Source: Uliginosibacterium sp036017065
GTDB lineage: Bacteria; Pseudomonadota; Gammaproteobacteria; Burkholderiales; Rhodocyclaceae
Direction of reading: 5' to 3'
NCBI RefSeq assembly: GCF_036017065.1
Contig: NZ_JAYXHR010000001.1
Location: 1,116,001-1,180,000, forward strand
DNA length: 64,000 bases
The notes under the pieces are model-generated. The model saw only the letters and a program-made list of their open reading frames with translations. It was not told where the DNA came from and made no database searches. This document shows, piece by piece, positions 1 to 10,892 of this stretch; the first letter of the stretch is position 1, and each line of letters begins with the position of its first letter. Position numbers and translations under genes: made by a program.

Positions 1-157
1 ACACGTCGATGCCTTCCACCACGAAGCGGCTGCCGCCCTTGCCCTGATAGACGTTCTCGCGGCTTTCATGCGGGTAGAAGGACGCCGTGCCGCAAGCCGC
101 CAGCAGGAAGGCGCAACACAGGGCAACCAGCGGGGAGCGCAGACGAAGCGTCATCAT
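1..157 (-). CDS. Lipoprotein, N-terminal part only (cut by window edge)
   Basis: The reading frame is open from the window edge to an ATG at 157-155, with ATGs at 166 and 154 as alternative starts. The first residues form a short basic segment followed by a hydrophobic stretch ending in LLAAC, a lipobox in which the Cys would be lipidated after signal peptidase II cleavage. The mature part visible begins CGTASFYPHESRENVYQGKG and has no domain I recognise. It is transcribed away from pgk. The product is expected to be membrane-anchored on the periplasmic side. Its function cannot be stated because the C-terminus is missing. Confidence 0.7.
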   Translation of the reverse strand, partial: MMTLRLRSPLVALCCAFLLAACGTASFYPHESRENVYQGKGGSRFVVEGIDV

Positions 158-553
158 GATTTCCATGGTTGAACGACACAGGATCAGGCGGTGCCACGGG
201 GCGGCCTTCAGTCTGGCATCGGCGAGCCAGAGTGGCCAACGTGTCCAGATGGCCGGGACCGATGGAGCCGCTATCAGGAGCTTGGAGCCATGCGACGGCC
301 GATTCGTTCAGCCCCGGCCCGGCACGCTGCAACCGCCAAGGCCGGCCCTGCCAGCGGAAGGCCAGAGGAAGGCGTGCGTCCGGCTCCCGGCGCATCGCGA
401 AAGCCGGCACCCGATCGCCCGTCCTGATACGGAACAGGAAAACCGCAGATCAGGCGCCCCCGCCGTTGCAGCGCAGGCAACAGGCGCCTAACATCTCGCC
501 CCGATGGGCCTTCGCCCGCCTCCTCCCGTACACCCCCTGGATACCCGAAAACA
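158..553. other. Intergenic region upstream of pgk
   Basis: About 400 bases separate the lipoprotein gene from pgk. Frames that cross the region in either direction overlap the lipoprotein gene in another frame and have the Arg/Pro/Ala-rich look of GC-rich shadow frames, so no gene is called. The part just before pgk holds a promoter candidate, listed separately. Nothing else is convincing. Confidence 0.5.
466..494 (+). promoter_or_regulatory. Candidate sigma-70 promoter of pgk
   Basis: TTGCAG (466-471) and TAACAT (489-494) are separated by exactly 17 bases. Each hexamer matches four of six consensus positions. The predicted start near 501 would leave a leader of about 53 bases before the pgk ATG. 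Confidence 0.45.
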
Positions 554-1786
554 ATGAGCAAACTCTTCATCGAAGACCTGCCGCTCGCAGGCAAGCGCGC
601 CCTGATCCGCGTGGACTTCAACGTGCCGGTCAAAAGCGGCGTGGTCGAGAGCGACAAGCGCATCCGCGCTGCCCTGCCCACCATCCAGTACGCGCTGGAC
701 AAGGGTGCCTCCGTGGTGCTCATGTCCCACCTCGGTCGTCCCAATGGCCAGAAGGTCGCCAAGTACAGCCTGGCGCCGGTCGCCAAGCGCCTGGAGGAGT
801 TGCTGGGCAAGCCGGTGCAGTTCATCGACGGCACCGTGGGCGCTGAAATCGAAGCCGCCGTCGGCAAGCTGAAGGCCGGTGAGGTCGCGCTGCTGGAGAA
901 CGTGCGCTTCTACATCGAGGAAGAAGGCAAGGTGAAGGATGACGCCGGCAACAGCGTCAAGGCCGATCCGGCCAAGGTCGCCGAATTCCGCGCCGGCCTG
1001 TCCCGCCTGGGTGACGTGTTCATCAACGATGCCTTCGGCACCGCGCACCGCGCGCACTCCTCCATGGTCGGCGTCGACCTGCCGCGCGCTTCCGGCTACC
1101 TGCTGAAGAAGGAACTGGATTTCCTGGGTGAAGCGGTGAACAAGCCGGTGCGTCCGCTGGTGGCGATCATCGGCGGCTCCAAGATCAGCGGCAAAATCGA
1201 CGTCATCGAGGCCCTGCTGCCCAAGGTCGACAAGCTGCTCATCGGTGGCGGAATGGCCTTCACCTTCTTCGCCGCCAAGGGCCTGGAAGTCGGCAAGTCG
1301 CTGTGCGAACGCGACAAGATCGAACTGGCCAAGGCGCTGATCGCCAAGGCTGGCGACAAGCTGGAGCTGCCCATCGACACCATGGTGACCAAGAAGCTGG
1401 ACTTCGACGCCCGCACCCTCGACGGCCTGGTCGAAGTCGACTCCACCGCCATCCCGGCTGACCAGGAAGGCGTGGACATCGGCAGCAAGACGGCGGCCCG
1501 CTATGCCGACATCGTTCGCGGTGCCAAGACGGTGCTGTGGAACGGCCCGATGGGCGTGTTCGAGATCGACGCCTCGGCCAAGGGCACCTACGCCGTCGCC
1601 CACGCGCTGGTGGACGCGACCGCCAAGGGTGCGGTCACCATCGTCGGTGGTGGTGACTCCGTCGCCGCCGTCGAGAAGGCCGGCCTGGAAGACAAGGTGT
1701 CGCACGTTTCCACCGGTGGCGGCGCATCGCTGGAATTCCTGGAAGGCAAGGCCCTGCCCGGCGTGGACGCACTGAGCGACAAGTAA
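554..1786 (+). CDS. pgk: Phosphoglycerate kinase, long form
   Basis: Cytosolic phosphoglycerate kinase interconverts 1,3-bisphosphoglycerate plus ADP with 3-phosphoglycerate plus ATP in glycolysis and gluconeogenesis. The 410-residue product has the family start RVDFNVP (about 19-25), the substrate-binding SHLGRP and the C-terminal glycine-rich nucleotide loops (GGGDS, STGGGAS). It is about 20 residues longer than most proteobacterial enzymes because of a charged insertion at about residues 122-148 (EEEGKVKDDAGNSVKADPAK). The following FINDAFGTAHRAHSSMVGV segment is also of the type I associate with eukaryotic and some non-proteobacterial PGKs. There is no gap, tkt, pyk or fba neighbour, unlike the usual betaproteobacterial arrangement. 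No strong Shine-Dalgarno sequence precedes the ATG. A hairpin terminator follows. Confidence 0.97.
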   Translation: MSKLFIEDLPLAGKRALIRVDFNVPVKSGVVESDKRIRAALPTIQYALDKGASVVLMSHLGRPNGQKVAKYSLAPVAKRLEELLGKPVQFIDGTVGAEIEAAVGKLKAGEVALLENVRFYIEEEGKVKDDAGNSVKADPAKVAEFRAGLSRLGDVFINDAFGTAHRAHSSMVGVDLPRASGYLLKKELDFLGEAVNKPVRPLVAIIGGSKISGKIDVIEALLPKVDKLLIGGGMAFTFFAAKGLEVGKSLCERDKIELAKALIAKAGDKLELPIDTMVTKKLDFDARTLDGLVEVDSTAIPADQEGVDIGSKTAARYADIVRGAKTVLWNGPMGVFEIDASAKGTYAVAHALVDATAKGAVTIVGGGDSVAAVEKAGLEDKVSHVSTGGGASLEFLEGKALPGVDALSDK

Positions 1787-1836
1787 GCCGGCACTCCAGC
1801 CCGCATTCCAGCCAGCACGGCTGGCCAAGCAAGAAA

Positions 1837-1863
1837 AAGCCCCGCACAAGCGGGGCTTCTTTC
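1837..1863. terminator. Bidirectional intrinsic terminator between pgk and metallopeptidase gene
   Basis: AAGCCCCG (1837-1844) and CGGGGCTT (1851-1858) form a perfect 8-bp stem with a six-base loop. A T-rich tail follows on the plus strand, and an A-rich flank on the other side supplies U residues for the minus strand. It lies between two convergent genes and can serve both. Confidence 0.85.
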
Positions 1864-1905
1864 GTGCCTGATGATGCGAGCACGTCTGCGGCGACAGTCC
1901 GCCCT

Positions 1906-2523
1906 TCACGCAAAGGCCGACATCAGCGACCGCGTCACCTCCGTCACATCCTGGACCGCCTGGTAGGCGGCCACGGCGTCGACGTTTTCCCGCACGGAGG
2001 GCGAGTTGTCCTCCACGGCCGCGACCTGCGCGGACGCCGCTCGTGCCTCGGTGGATTCGCCTTGCGAGGCTTCGGTCGCGCGTGCCATCTCCAGGCGCGC
2101 GTCCATCTCCATGCGGCTGGCCATCGCGGCGACAGCCAAGTCCTGCGCCGAGGGGTCGGCAGGCGCCAGGGCGGCCGTGCGGATCTGCTGTGCCTTGGCC
2201 AGCGTCGCCTCGGGTGTCGCCTCCAGCGAGGTGTCGATGGATACCTCGCCACCCACGGCGTACAGGCGGCCATCCGGGCCGCGCTCGTACGAGAACCCGG
2301 CCGCGCCCAGCGCAATGCCGCCCGCTGCAGCCAGATGCGCCTGCTCATGTCGACGCACTGCTGCATCGGTCTGCCGCAATTCGCGTAGTGCGGCGTCCGC
2401 CTCCTGGCTCTCCGTCGCCTGCGCACCGCCCTGCTGGCGCGCACGGACGCCGCTGTCTGCAGCCGGCAACGCGCCGGATGCTGGGACGGAAGGCAAGGTG
2501 GGAGACAGCCCGGCAACAGCCAT
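1906..2523 (-). CDS. SprA-related putative metallopeptidase
   Basis: The 205-residue protein contains VRRHEQAH followed by a small-residue segment. HEQAH is an HExxH zinc-peptidase signature embedded as in the SprA-related (CJM1_0395-like) family. The N-terminus is low complexity, and a central Gly/Tyr region (SYERGPDGRLYAVGGEV) typical of that family follows the motif. The C-terminal half is Ala/Glu-rich, probably helical, and I see no membrane segment or signal peptide. Substrate and physiological role are unknown in this family. The gene is alone and converges on pgk with a shared terminator. HExxH-like motifs also occur by chance, but the match over the surrounding segment supports the call. 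Confidence 0.7.
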   Translation of the reverse strand: MAVAGLSPTLPSVPASGALPAADSGVRARQQGGAQATESQEADAALRELRQTDAAVRRHEQAHLAAAGGIALGAAGFSYERGPDGRLYAVGGEVSIDTSLEATPEATLAKAQQIRTAALAPADPSAQDLAVAAMASRMEMDARLEMARATEASQGESTEARAASAQVAAVEDNSPSVRENVDAVAAYQAVQDVTEVTRSLMSAFA

Positions 2524-2805
2524 GCTTCAGGTCCTCCGATGGTGGCAGGCACGATTGGAGTATAGGCAGCGAGATGGCACCTCTTGGGGCAACCACGTTG
2601 GGCAACCAACTTGGGGCAGGCAACCATGGGCAGCCACCGTACGCGCCAGCCTCCTCGTGAGCACCAATCAGCCCGCCCGCTTCACAGCCCTCCGGGCATC
2701 TCCCGCCTGACAGGCTTTGCTGCCACACTCGCGGCGCGGCGGCCACACGCAGCCGCACCCCACCAGAACAGATCGCGACAACCAGCGCACAGGGAGCATT
2801 CGCAC

Positions 2806-3759
2806 ATGGCCGGCAGCAGCCTTCTCACCCTCCTCGACGACATCGCCACCATCCTCGACGACGTTTCCGTCATGAGCAAGGTGGCCGCCAAGAAGACCGC
2901 CGGCGTGCTCGGCGACGACCTCGCCCTCAATGCGCAGCAGGTCACCGGGGTGAAGGCGGATCGCGAATTGCCGGTGGTGTGGGCGGTGGCGGTCGGCTCG
3001 CTGAAGAACAAGCTCATCCTCGTCCCGGCAGCCCTGCTGATCAGCGCATTCGCCCCGTGGGCGGTAACGCCGCTGCTGATGCTGGGCGGCGCTTTCCTCT
3101 GTTACGAAGGCTTCGAGAAACTCGCCCACAAGTTCCTGCACACCCCTGCCGAAGACGCGGCGGACCACGCCGCCCAGTTGCTCGCCCTGCAGAACCCCGC
3201 CGTCGACATGCGCGCGCTGGAGAAGGACAAGATCAAGGGGGCCGTCCGCACCGATTTCATCCTGTCCGCCGAGATCATCGTGATCACCCTCGGCACCGTG
3301 GCCGATGCGCCCTTCGGCACCCGCGTCGCGGTGCTGGCGACCATCGGCGTGCTGATGACCGTCGGCGTCTATGGCCTGGTCGCCGCCATCGTCAAACTGG
3401 ACGACGCCGGCCTGTACCTCAGCCAGCGCAGCGGGTCATCCGCCGCGCCCTTGCGCGCCCTCGGCCACGGCCTGCTGCGCCTCGCACCGTGGCTGATGAA
3501 GAGCCTGTCGGTGCTCGGCACGGCCGCGATGTTCCTGGTCGGCGGCAGCATCCTGCTGCATGGCATCCCGGCGGCCCACGGCATCGTCCATCACTTCGTC
3601 GAAGCCCTGGCGGCCACGCCTGCCATCGGCTCGGTGCTGGGCGTCATCGCGCCGGTGCTGGCGGACGGCCTGACCGGCGTCCTGGCAGGTGCGCTCTGCC
3701 TGGCAGGCGTCATGCTCGCGACGCGCCTTGCCGGCCGCGGCAAGGCGGCGGCGCACTGA
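2806..3759 (+). CDS. DUF808 family inner-membrane protein (YedI-like)
   Basis: The chosen ATG at 2806 lies 10 bases after AGGGAG. Upstream in-frame codons lack family character. The 317-residue product begins MAGSSLLTLLDDIATILDDV and continues with DVSVMSKVAAKKTAGVLGDD, the conserved opening of the DUF808/YedI family. At least five hydrophobic segments are visible (roughly residues 65-95, 150-200, 230-260 and 275-305), so it is an integral inner-membrane protein. No biochemical function is established for the family. It stands alone, with a convergent PfpI gene downstream. Confidence 0.85.
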   Translation: MAGSSLLTLLDDIATILDDVSVMSKVAAKKTAGVLGDDLALNAQQVTGVKADRELPVVWAVAVGSLKNKLILVPAALLISAFAPWAVTPLLMLGGAFLCYEGFEKLAHKFLHTPAEDAADHAAQLLALQNPAVDMRALEKDKIKGAVRTDFILSAEIIVITLGTVADAPFGTRVAVLATIGVLMTVGVYGLVAAIVKLDDAGLYLSQRSGSSAAPLRALGHGLLRLAPWLMKSLSVLGTAAMFLVGGSILLHGIPAAHGIVHHFVEALAATPAIGSVLGVIAPVLADGLTGVLAGALCLAGVMLATRLAGRGKAAAH

Positions 3760-3784
3760 GCGCAGGATTGAACGGCTCCGGCGC

Positions 3785-4432
3785 TCAGCCGCTGTGCTGC
3801 GCGCCCGGGGCTTCCTGCACGTTGTTCACGCGTTCACTGACGCTGTGCTTTTCCACCGGCGCCGGCTTCGTGCTTCGCCCGCCAAGGCTTTCCAGCAAGG
3901 CCTGATCGAAGGCTGGAATGTCGTCCGGCTTGCGGCTCGTCACCAGCTTGCCGTCGACCACGACGGATTCGTCCGTCCATTGCGCGCCGGCATTGCGCAA
4001 ATCCTGTTGCAGGCTGAGCCAACTGGTCACGCGCTTGCCTGCCACGACCCCCGCATCGATCAGCGGCCACGGCCCATGGCAGATCGCGGCGATGGTCTTG
4101 TCCTGCTCGGCAAAGTCCCGGATGAACGACAGCGCATCGGGCTCCAGCCGCAACTGATCCGGGTTCGCCACGCCGCCCGGCAGCACCAGCGCATCGAAAT
4201 CGGCCGCGCTGGCGTCACCGAGATTTTTCTCCACGCGGAAGCGGTCCGCCGGCTTCAGGTGGCGGAAGCCCTGCACCTCTTCACCTGCCGGCTTGGGTGA
4301 CACCAGCGTCACCTTGGCACCGTGGCGTTCCAGGAATTCACGTGGCCCGGTGTATTCCACCTGCTCCACGCCGTCGGTCATCAGGACGGCCACGCGCTTG
4401 CCTGTCAGGCCTGAAGTCTGAAGCTGTTTCAT
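3785..4432 (-). CDS. DJ-1/PfpI family protein (YhbO-like)
   Basis: The 215-residue product is a single-domain class I glutamine-amidotransferase-like protein. It has the nucleophile elbow AICHGPW with Cys118, a conserved Glu near residue 23 (DGVEQVE), and the LPGG loop at about 84-87. Members act as stress-protective chaperones, proteases or deglycases, and the family cannot be narrowed further from sequence. The C-terminal 25 residues (SVSERVNNVQEAPGAQHSG) are probably disordered. It is divergent from the thioredoxin gene across about 260 bases. Confidence 0.9.
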   Translation of the reverse strand: MKQLQTSGLTGKRVAVLMTDGVEQVEYTGPREFLERHGAKVTLVSPKPAGEEVQGFRHLKPADRFRVEKNLGDASAADFDALVLPGGVANPDQLRLEPDALSFIRDFAEQDKTIAAICHGPWPLIDAGVVAGKRVTSWLSLQQDLRNAGAQWTDESVVVDGKLVTSRKPDDIPAFDQALLESLGGRSTKPAPVEKHSVSERVNNVQEAPGAQHSG

Positions 4433-4699
4433 GTTCGATCTCCTCTCGTCCGGGGTGCGTTATCCCTTGTTGGTGCACATCACGAGAAGATCGTTCGCAG
4501 GCCCGGCATGCGGCGATCTGAAGCCTGCACGGCGAGCCATCATCCGTCCTGATGGAGGATGCCTGCATCGGTATTGAACCGCTTGCGACGCGCGCAGCCA
4601 AACAGTCAGCGCGGTTGCAAAACCGCGACGCGGCCACCAGATGGATTCCCGGAGTTGCCGACAGAAAAGTTGCCAGGAGTAATGAGAGGAGAGCCCGAC

Positions 4700-5035
4700 A
4701 TGACCATGCAACACAGCTACGCCGCAGCGGAACTCACGCGCGCAGAACTGGATGCCCTGCCCGGCCCGACCGTGGTGGAATTCGGCGCGCCTTGGTGCGG
4801 CCATTGCCGCGCGGCCCAGGCGCCGCTGGAGATCGCCCTCGCCCAGTTCCCCGATGTGCGTCACATCAAGATCGAAGACGGCAAGGGGCGCAAGCTGGGC
4901 CGGTCATTCGCCGTGAAGCTATGGCCCACCCTGGTCTTCATCAATGCGGGGGCGGAGGAAGCGCGGCTGGTGCGGCCCACCGATGCCGCGACGATCCGGC
5001 AGGCACTGGAGCGGCTGAAGCACGCTACGGTCTGA
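4700..5035 (+). CDS. Thioredoxin family protein with WCGHC active site
   Basis: The 111-residue protein has a thioredoxin fold signature: VVEFGAPWCGHCRAAQAPLE carries the redox pair, and WPTLVFIN supplies the cis-proline. The CGHC dipeptide is that of protein disulfide isomerases rather than the CGPC of thioredoxin 1. There is no signal peptide, so it should work in the cytosol. The ATG at 4700 is preceded by AGAGGAGAG at about 8 bases. The ATG at 4682 would overlap that Shine-Dalgarno sequence. The neighbouring DJ-1 gene suggests a stress context, but they are divergent. Confidence 0.88.
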   Translation: MTMQHSYAAAELTRAELDALPGPTVVEFGAPWCGHCRAAQAPLEIALAQFPDVRHIKIEDGKGRKLGRSFAVKLWPTLVFINAGAEEARLVRPTDAATIRQALERLKHATV

Positions 5036-5049
5036 GTGCCTGCGGCGGA

Positions 5050-5097
5050 AGCTGCCCAGGGAGTTACCTCGGTAGCTGCCCAAGGAAGCGACCTAAG
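5050..5097. repeat. Imperfect 24-bp tandem duplication
   Basis: AGCTGCCCAGGGAGTTACCT at 5050 is repeated imperfectly 24 bases later, at 5074. The unit fills the gap between the thioredoxin and phasin-like genes and reaches the stop codon of the latter. It looks like local slippage and no function is apparent. Confidence 0.4.
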
Positions 5098-5512
5098 GAA
5101 GCTTGACGCGCCCCAGTCGCCGGGCGTTTGCCACGGCACGCTTGTGGACAGGCGCCATGCCTTTGCCGGCGATACCCGCGGCGAGTCCCGGCAGCTGCCG
5201 CCACAGCGTCCGCTGCAGCGCGCCGGACCCCGCAAGTCCGGCCCATGGCATCCACATGCTGCGCATCACGGTGAGCAGCAATGACTGCTGCGCCCGCCAC
5301 GACGCCCACCACATCGCGTACCAGCTCTCGTGAAAGGCCGCGAGTTTCTCGGCGCCCATGAGCGTGAACTCGCGCCGGTCGCGCGCGTTGGGATTGGCGC
5401 CCGCCTGCGCCATGCGCGCCAGCCGGTGCATCACGACCTGCGGCGCCGCGAGGGAAAGCTCGGCGGCCTTGAGCGTCAGGGCGTACTGACGGGCGTTGCG
5501 ACGTGAAGGCAT
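5093..5512 (-). CDS. Phasin-like polyhydroxyalkanoate granule protein
   Basis: The 139-residue protein is small, helical and Ala-rich. Its segment NARDRREFTLMGAEKLAAFHESW followed by amphipathic Trp-rich helix resembles the phasins found on polyhydroxyalkanoate granules in Betaproteobacteria. It has no signal peptide, and the C-terminus is basic (HKRAVANARRLGRVKLP). If correct, it coats storage granules in the cytosol. No pha synthesis genes occur in the window. No Shine-Dalgarno sequence supports the ATG at 5512 strongly. The assignment rests on overall pattern only and could be a generic hypothetical protein. Confidence 0.5.
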   Translation of the reverse strand: MPSRRNARQYALTLKAAELSLAAPQVVMHRLARMAQAGANPNARDRREFTLMGAEKLAAFHESWYAMWWASWRAQQSLLLTVMRSMWMPWAGLAGSGALQRTLWRQLPGLAAGIAGKGMAPVHKRAVANARRLGRVKLP

Positions 5513-5602
5513 GGGAGGGCACAGGCTGACGCGACGGCTTGCCGCAGGGTCAGTATAGGCTTCATGGCAGATCCTGCACCCTTGAAGAGTGCATGGCAGG
5601 TG

Positions 5603-7363
5603 TCAGGGCACTGCGTCTGCTTCGAGGCTGTTCACCTGGTTGCGGCCCAGCGCCTTGGCGCGATACAGCGCGCGGTCGGCCCGGCGCAACATGCTGTCCA
5701 GGGTGTCGCGGAAATTCAGCTCGGTGACGCCGGCGCTGGCGCTCACCGTGCCGACCTCGATGAAGGCGTGGCGGGCCACGCGGTCGCGCAGGTTCTCGGC
5801 CAGCTTGTGGGCTTCGTCCAGGCTGGTCGACGGGGCCAGCACGACGAACTCCTCCCCGCCCCAGCGCGCCAGTACGTCGGAGTCGCGCAGGCGCTCGCCG
5901 AGCAACTGCACGAACTCCTTCAACACGATGTCGCCGGCGGCATGGCCGTAGTCATCGTTGATGTGCTTGAAGTGATCGATGTCGAAGATGATCAGCGCCA
6001 GCGGCAGGTTGTAGCGCCGCGCACGCCCCATCTCGCGGGCGGCAACAGCCTCGAAGTGGCGGCGGTTGAATGCCTGGGTCAGGCGATCGACGAGGGCCAG
6101 CTGCTCCAGCTCGGCGTTCACCTCGCGCAGCTTGCGTGAAGCCTCCTCGGCATCGGCACGGGCGGCGCGCAGCGCATCCTCCATGCTGCGACGCTCGTCG
6201 ATGTCGTGCAGCGCGGTAAGGATCGCCGGGCTGCCTTCGTAGTCCAGCGCCACGGCCGACAGCTGGAACCAGCGCGGCTCGCGGCTGCCGGGCGGATGCA
6301 GGCGGAGATCGTGATTCTCGACGAAGCCGCTGCGCACGATCTCGTCCAGCACTCGGGTCCGCTCCTGCTGGTCGACGTAGAAATCCGGTGCCCGCTGACC
6401 GACGAGGCTGATCTCCATGCCCGACATCATCAGGCGCGCCCTGCGGTTGTGGAACAGGATGCGGCCGTCATCCGCGCGGGTCAGGAAGATCGCCGTCGGG
6501 GCGATTTCGACCAGCTGCTCCAGCTTCTGCAGATGGATCCGCGAACTGCGCGCCTCGCTGCGCATGCGCGTGACGTCGGTGAGGATGGACAGCACGAAGC
6601 CGTGCTCACCCAGCGTGAGCTTGCGTGCAGAGAGGTTGGCCCACAGCTCGCCACCGTCGGCACTGCGCAAGGGCACGAGCCGGTCATGCACCTCGCCGAT
6701 GCGGCGCAGGGCACTCTCGACATCCTGACGGTCCTCGGCATTCGCGTAGAAATCCTGCGCATGCACGTCGCGCGGATTACCATCCGCCGCGATGCCCAGT
6801 TGCTGCTGGGCACGCGAATTCAGCCGCACGATGCTGCCGTCCTGCGTGGAGCTCAACACTAGGCCGGCAGGTGCATGTTCGAACAGGGCCGCGCAACGCT
6901 GCTCGGTCTGCGCCAGGCTGTCGCGCGTCTGCTGCAGCAAGGTTTCATCCGCCAGCAGCCACAGCAGGCCACCCTCTTCCAGGCGACTCTGGTGCACCCG
7001 CATCCGCACACCGCCAAGCGTCAGCGAATAGTCGCAGCCGACAGCGGATTTCAGGGCGGCCATCGCCGCCGGCAGGGCCTTGTCATCCAGCAGGCCCTGC
7101 GCGGACAGGCCGCGCAACAGCTCCACCATCGGCATGTGCCGCAACAGCCCGGACAGGCTGCCGCAGCGTCGTGCGAAATCGGCATTCCAGGCGGAAATCC
7201 GGAAGCCGGCATCCGTCATCACCGCGGCGTGCGGCACGCCGGCGAGGACGCGGGCTGCCTCGTCGCGACCGGCCAGCGCGCTCAGCCAGGCGCCGAGACG
7301 TGCGAAGGGCGCACGCACCAGCGTGCGCAACCCCGCCCGCAGACGACGCTGGCCATCCTGCAT
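5603..7363 (-). CDS. Diguanylate cyclase with PAS sensory region
   Basis: The 586-residue protein makes cyclic di-GMP from two GTP. The GGDEF domain (about 425-580) has an intact active-site loop GGEEF at 502-506, metal/guanine residues in IFDIDHFKHINDDYGH, and an inhibitory I-site RDSD at 493-496. The N-terminal 400 residues hold PAS-like modules at about 38-135, 155-270 and 285-395, the last ending in a PAC-like ALHDIDERR, followed by a helical linker. I see no clear membrane segment, so it is probably a cytosolic sensor. It begins two bases after the alaS stop and is probably cotranscribed with alaS. Confidence 0.92.
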   Translation of the reverse strand: MQDGQRRLRAGLRTLVRAPFARLGAWLSALAGRDEAARVLAGVPHAAVMTDAGFRISAWNADFARRCGSLSGLLRHMPMVELLRGLSAQGLLDDKALPAAMAALKSAVGCDYSLTLGGVRMRVHQSRLEEGGLLWLLADETLLQQTRDSLAQTEQRCAALFEHAPAGLVLSSTQDGSIVRLNSRAQQQLGIAADGNPRDVHAQDFYANAEDRQDVESALRRIGEVHDRLVPLRSADGGELWANLSARKLTLGEHGFVLSILTDVTRMRSEARSSRIHLQKLEQLVEIAPTAIFLTRADDGRILFHNRRARLMMSGMEISLVGQRAPDFYVDQQERTRVLDEIVRSGFVENHDLRLHPPGSREPRWFQLSAVALDYEGSPAILTALHDIDERRSMEDALRAARADAEEASRKLREVNAELEQLALVDRLTQAFNRRHFEAVAAREMGRARRYNLPLALIIFDIDHFKHINDDYGHAAGDIVLKEFVQLLGERLRDSDVLARWGGEEFVVLAPSTSLDEAHKLAENLRDRVARHAFIEVGTVSASAGVTELNFRDTLDSMLRRADRALYRAKALGRNQVNSLEADAVP

Positions 7364-7365
7364 GG

Positions 7366-10017
<2,652 letters not shown>

Positions 10018-10148
10018 GGTGGCCCGTTGGCGTTTTTCCGCAGGCGGCAAAGCGGCCTGCGTCGGCAAAGCAATCAAACCGCGGATTTTAGCATCGGAGC
10101 CCTGCCCGGAGCCCGTCCGGGGCCAGCAAATGCGGGCCCGGACGCAGC

Positions 10149-10892
10149 TCAGGCGCGGACGATGTCCGGCCGGTCGGTCACCACGGTATCCACGCCCCAG
10201 TCCAGCAACTGGCGGGCGCGTTGCGGGTCATTCACGGTGTAGCTGAGCACCCGGTAACCAGTGGCCTTGAGCGTGGTGACGGTCGCCTCGTCCAGCAGGC
10301 GCTGGTTGAGGTGCAGGGCGATCACCTCCAGCCGCTCGCAGCGGGCCCGCCAGTCAGCCGGCAACTGTTCCGCCAGCAGCCCCCGCGGCAGGCGCGGCGC
10401 GGTGATGCGCGCGGCGTCCAGCGCAACCTCTGAAAAGGACGACAGCAGGGGCAGCACCGCAGCGCCCGACCAACCCAGCTCGGCCATCTGCGCGGCGGCG
10501 GCACCGGTTTCCCGCTCATAGCCGGCGACGGGCTTGATCTCCACGTTGGCCGCCAGGTCGAGCAGGCGGCACTGCTCGATGGTCGCGGCGAACAGCGGGA
10601 TCGCCGTGCCGGCAAAGGCGCGGTGATGGCGCACCCCTGCGTCCAGCAGCGCCAGCTGGGGATCGCTTGCCAGCGACACCGGACCGCTACCGGTGGTGGT
10701 GCGCTCCAGGGTTTCGTCGTGCATGAGGATGGGGGTGCCGCTGCCGGACAGCATCACGTCGAATTCGACGCCCCGGCAGCCGGTCATCACGCAGACCTGC
10801 AGGCCCGGCAGGGTGTTCTCGGGCGCCAGCGCACCACCACAGCGGTGCGCCATCACCCGCGGCCAGGGCCAGTCGGCGAGTCGCCGCGTCAA
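10149..10892 (-). CDS. ugpQ: Glycerophosphodiester phosphodiesterase
   Basis: The 247-residue cytosolic enzyme hydrolyses glycerophosphodiesters to sn-glycerol-3-phosphate and an alcohol. GDPD signatures are AHRCGGALAPENT at about 15-27, EFDVMLSG with the metal-binding acidic residues, HDETLERTT, and a late EIKP. The usual AHRGG is AHRCGG here. The start is TTG, overlapping the ugpB stop as TTGA, so the two genes are translationally coupled. The residues before AHR (WPWPRV) are family-like, which argues against the internal ATG at 10853. Confidence 0.92.
   Translation of the reverse strand: MTRRLADWPWPRVMAHRCGGALAPENTLPGLQVCVMTGCRGVEFDVMLSGSGTPILMHDETLERTTTGSGPVSLASDPQLALLDAGVRHHRAFAGTAIPLFAATIEQCRLLDLAANVEIKPVAGYERETGAAAAQMAELGWSGAAVLPLLSSFSEVALDAARITAPRLPRGLLAEQLPADWRARCERLEVIALHLNQRLLDEATVTTLKATGYRVLSYTVNDPQRARQLLDWGVDTVVTDRPDIVRA

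Noticed and set aside
66..410. Minus-strand frame of 114 codons crossing the lipoprotein start
   Set aside because: It overlaps the lipoprotein signal sequence in another frame and has Arg/Pro/Ala-biased shadow composition with no Shine-Dalgarno sequence.
488..1909. Long minus-strand frame opposite pgk
   Set aside because: His/Gln/Val/Gly-rich composition is the mirror of a GC-rich coding strand. pgk is certain.
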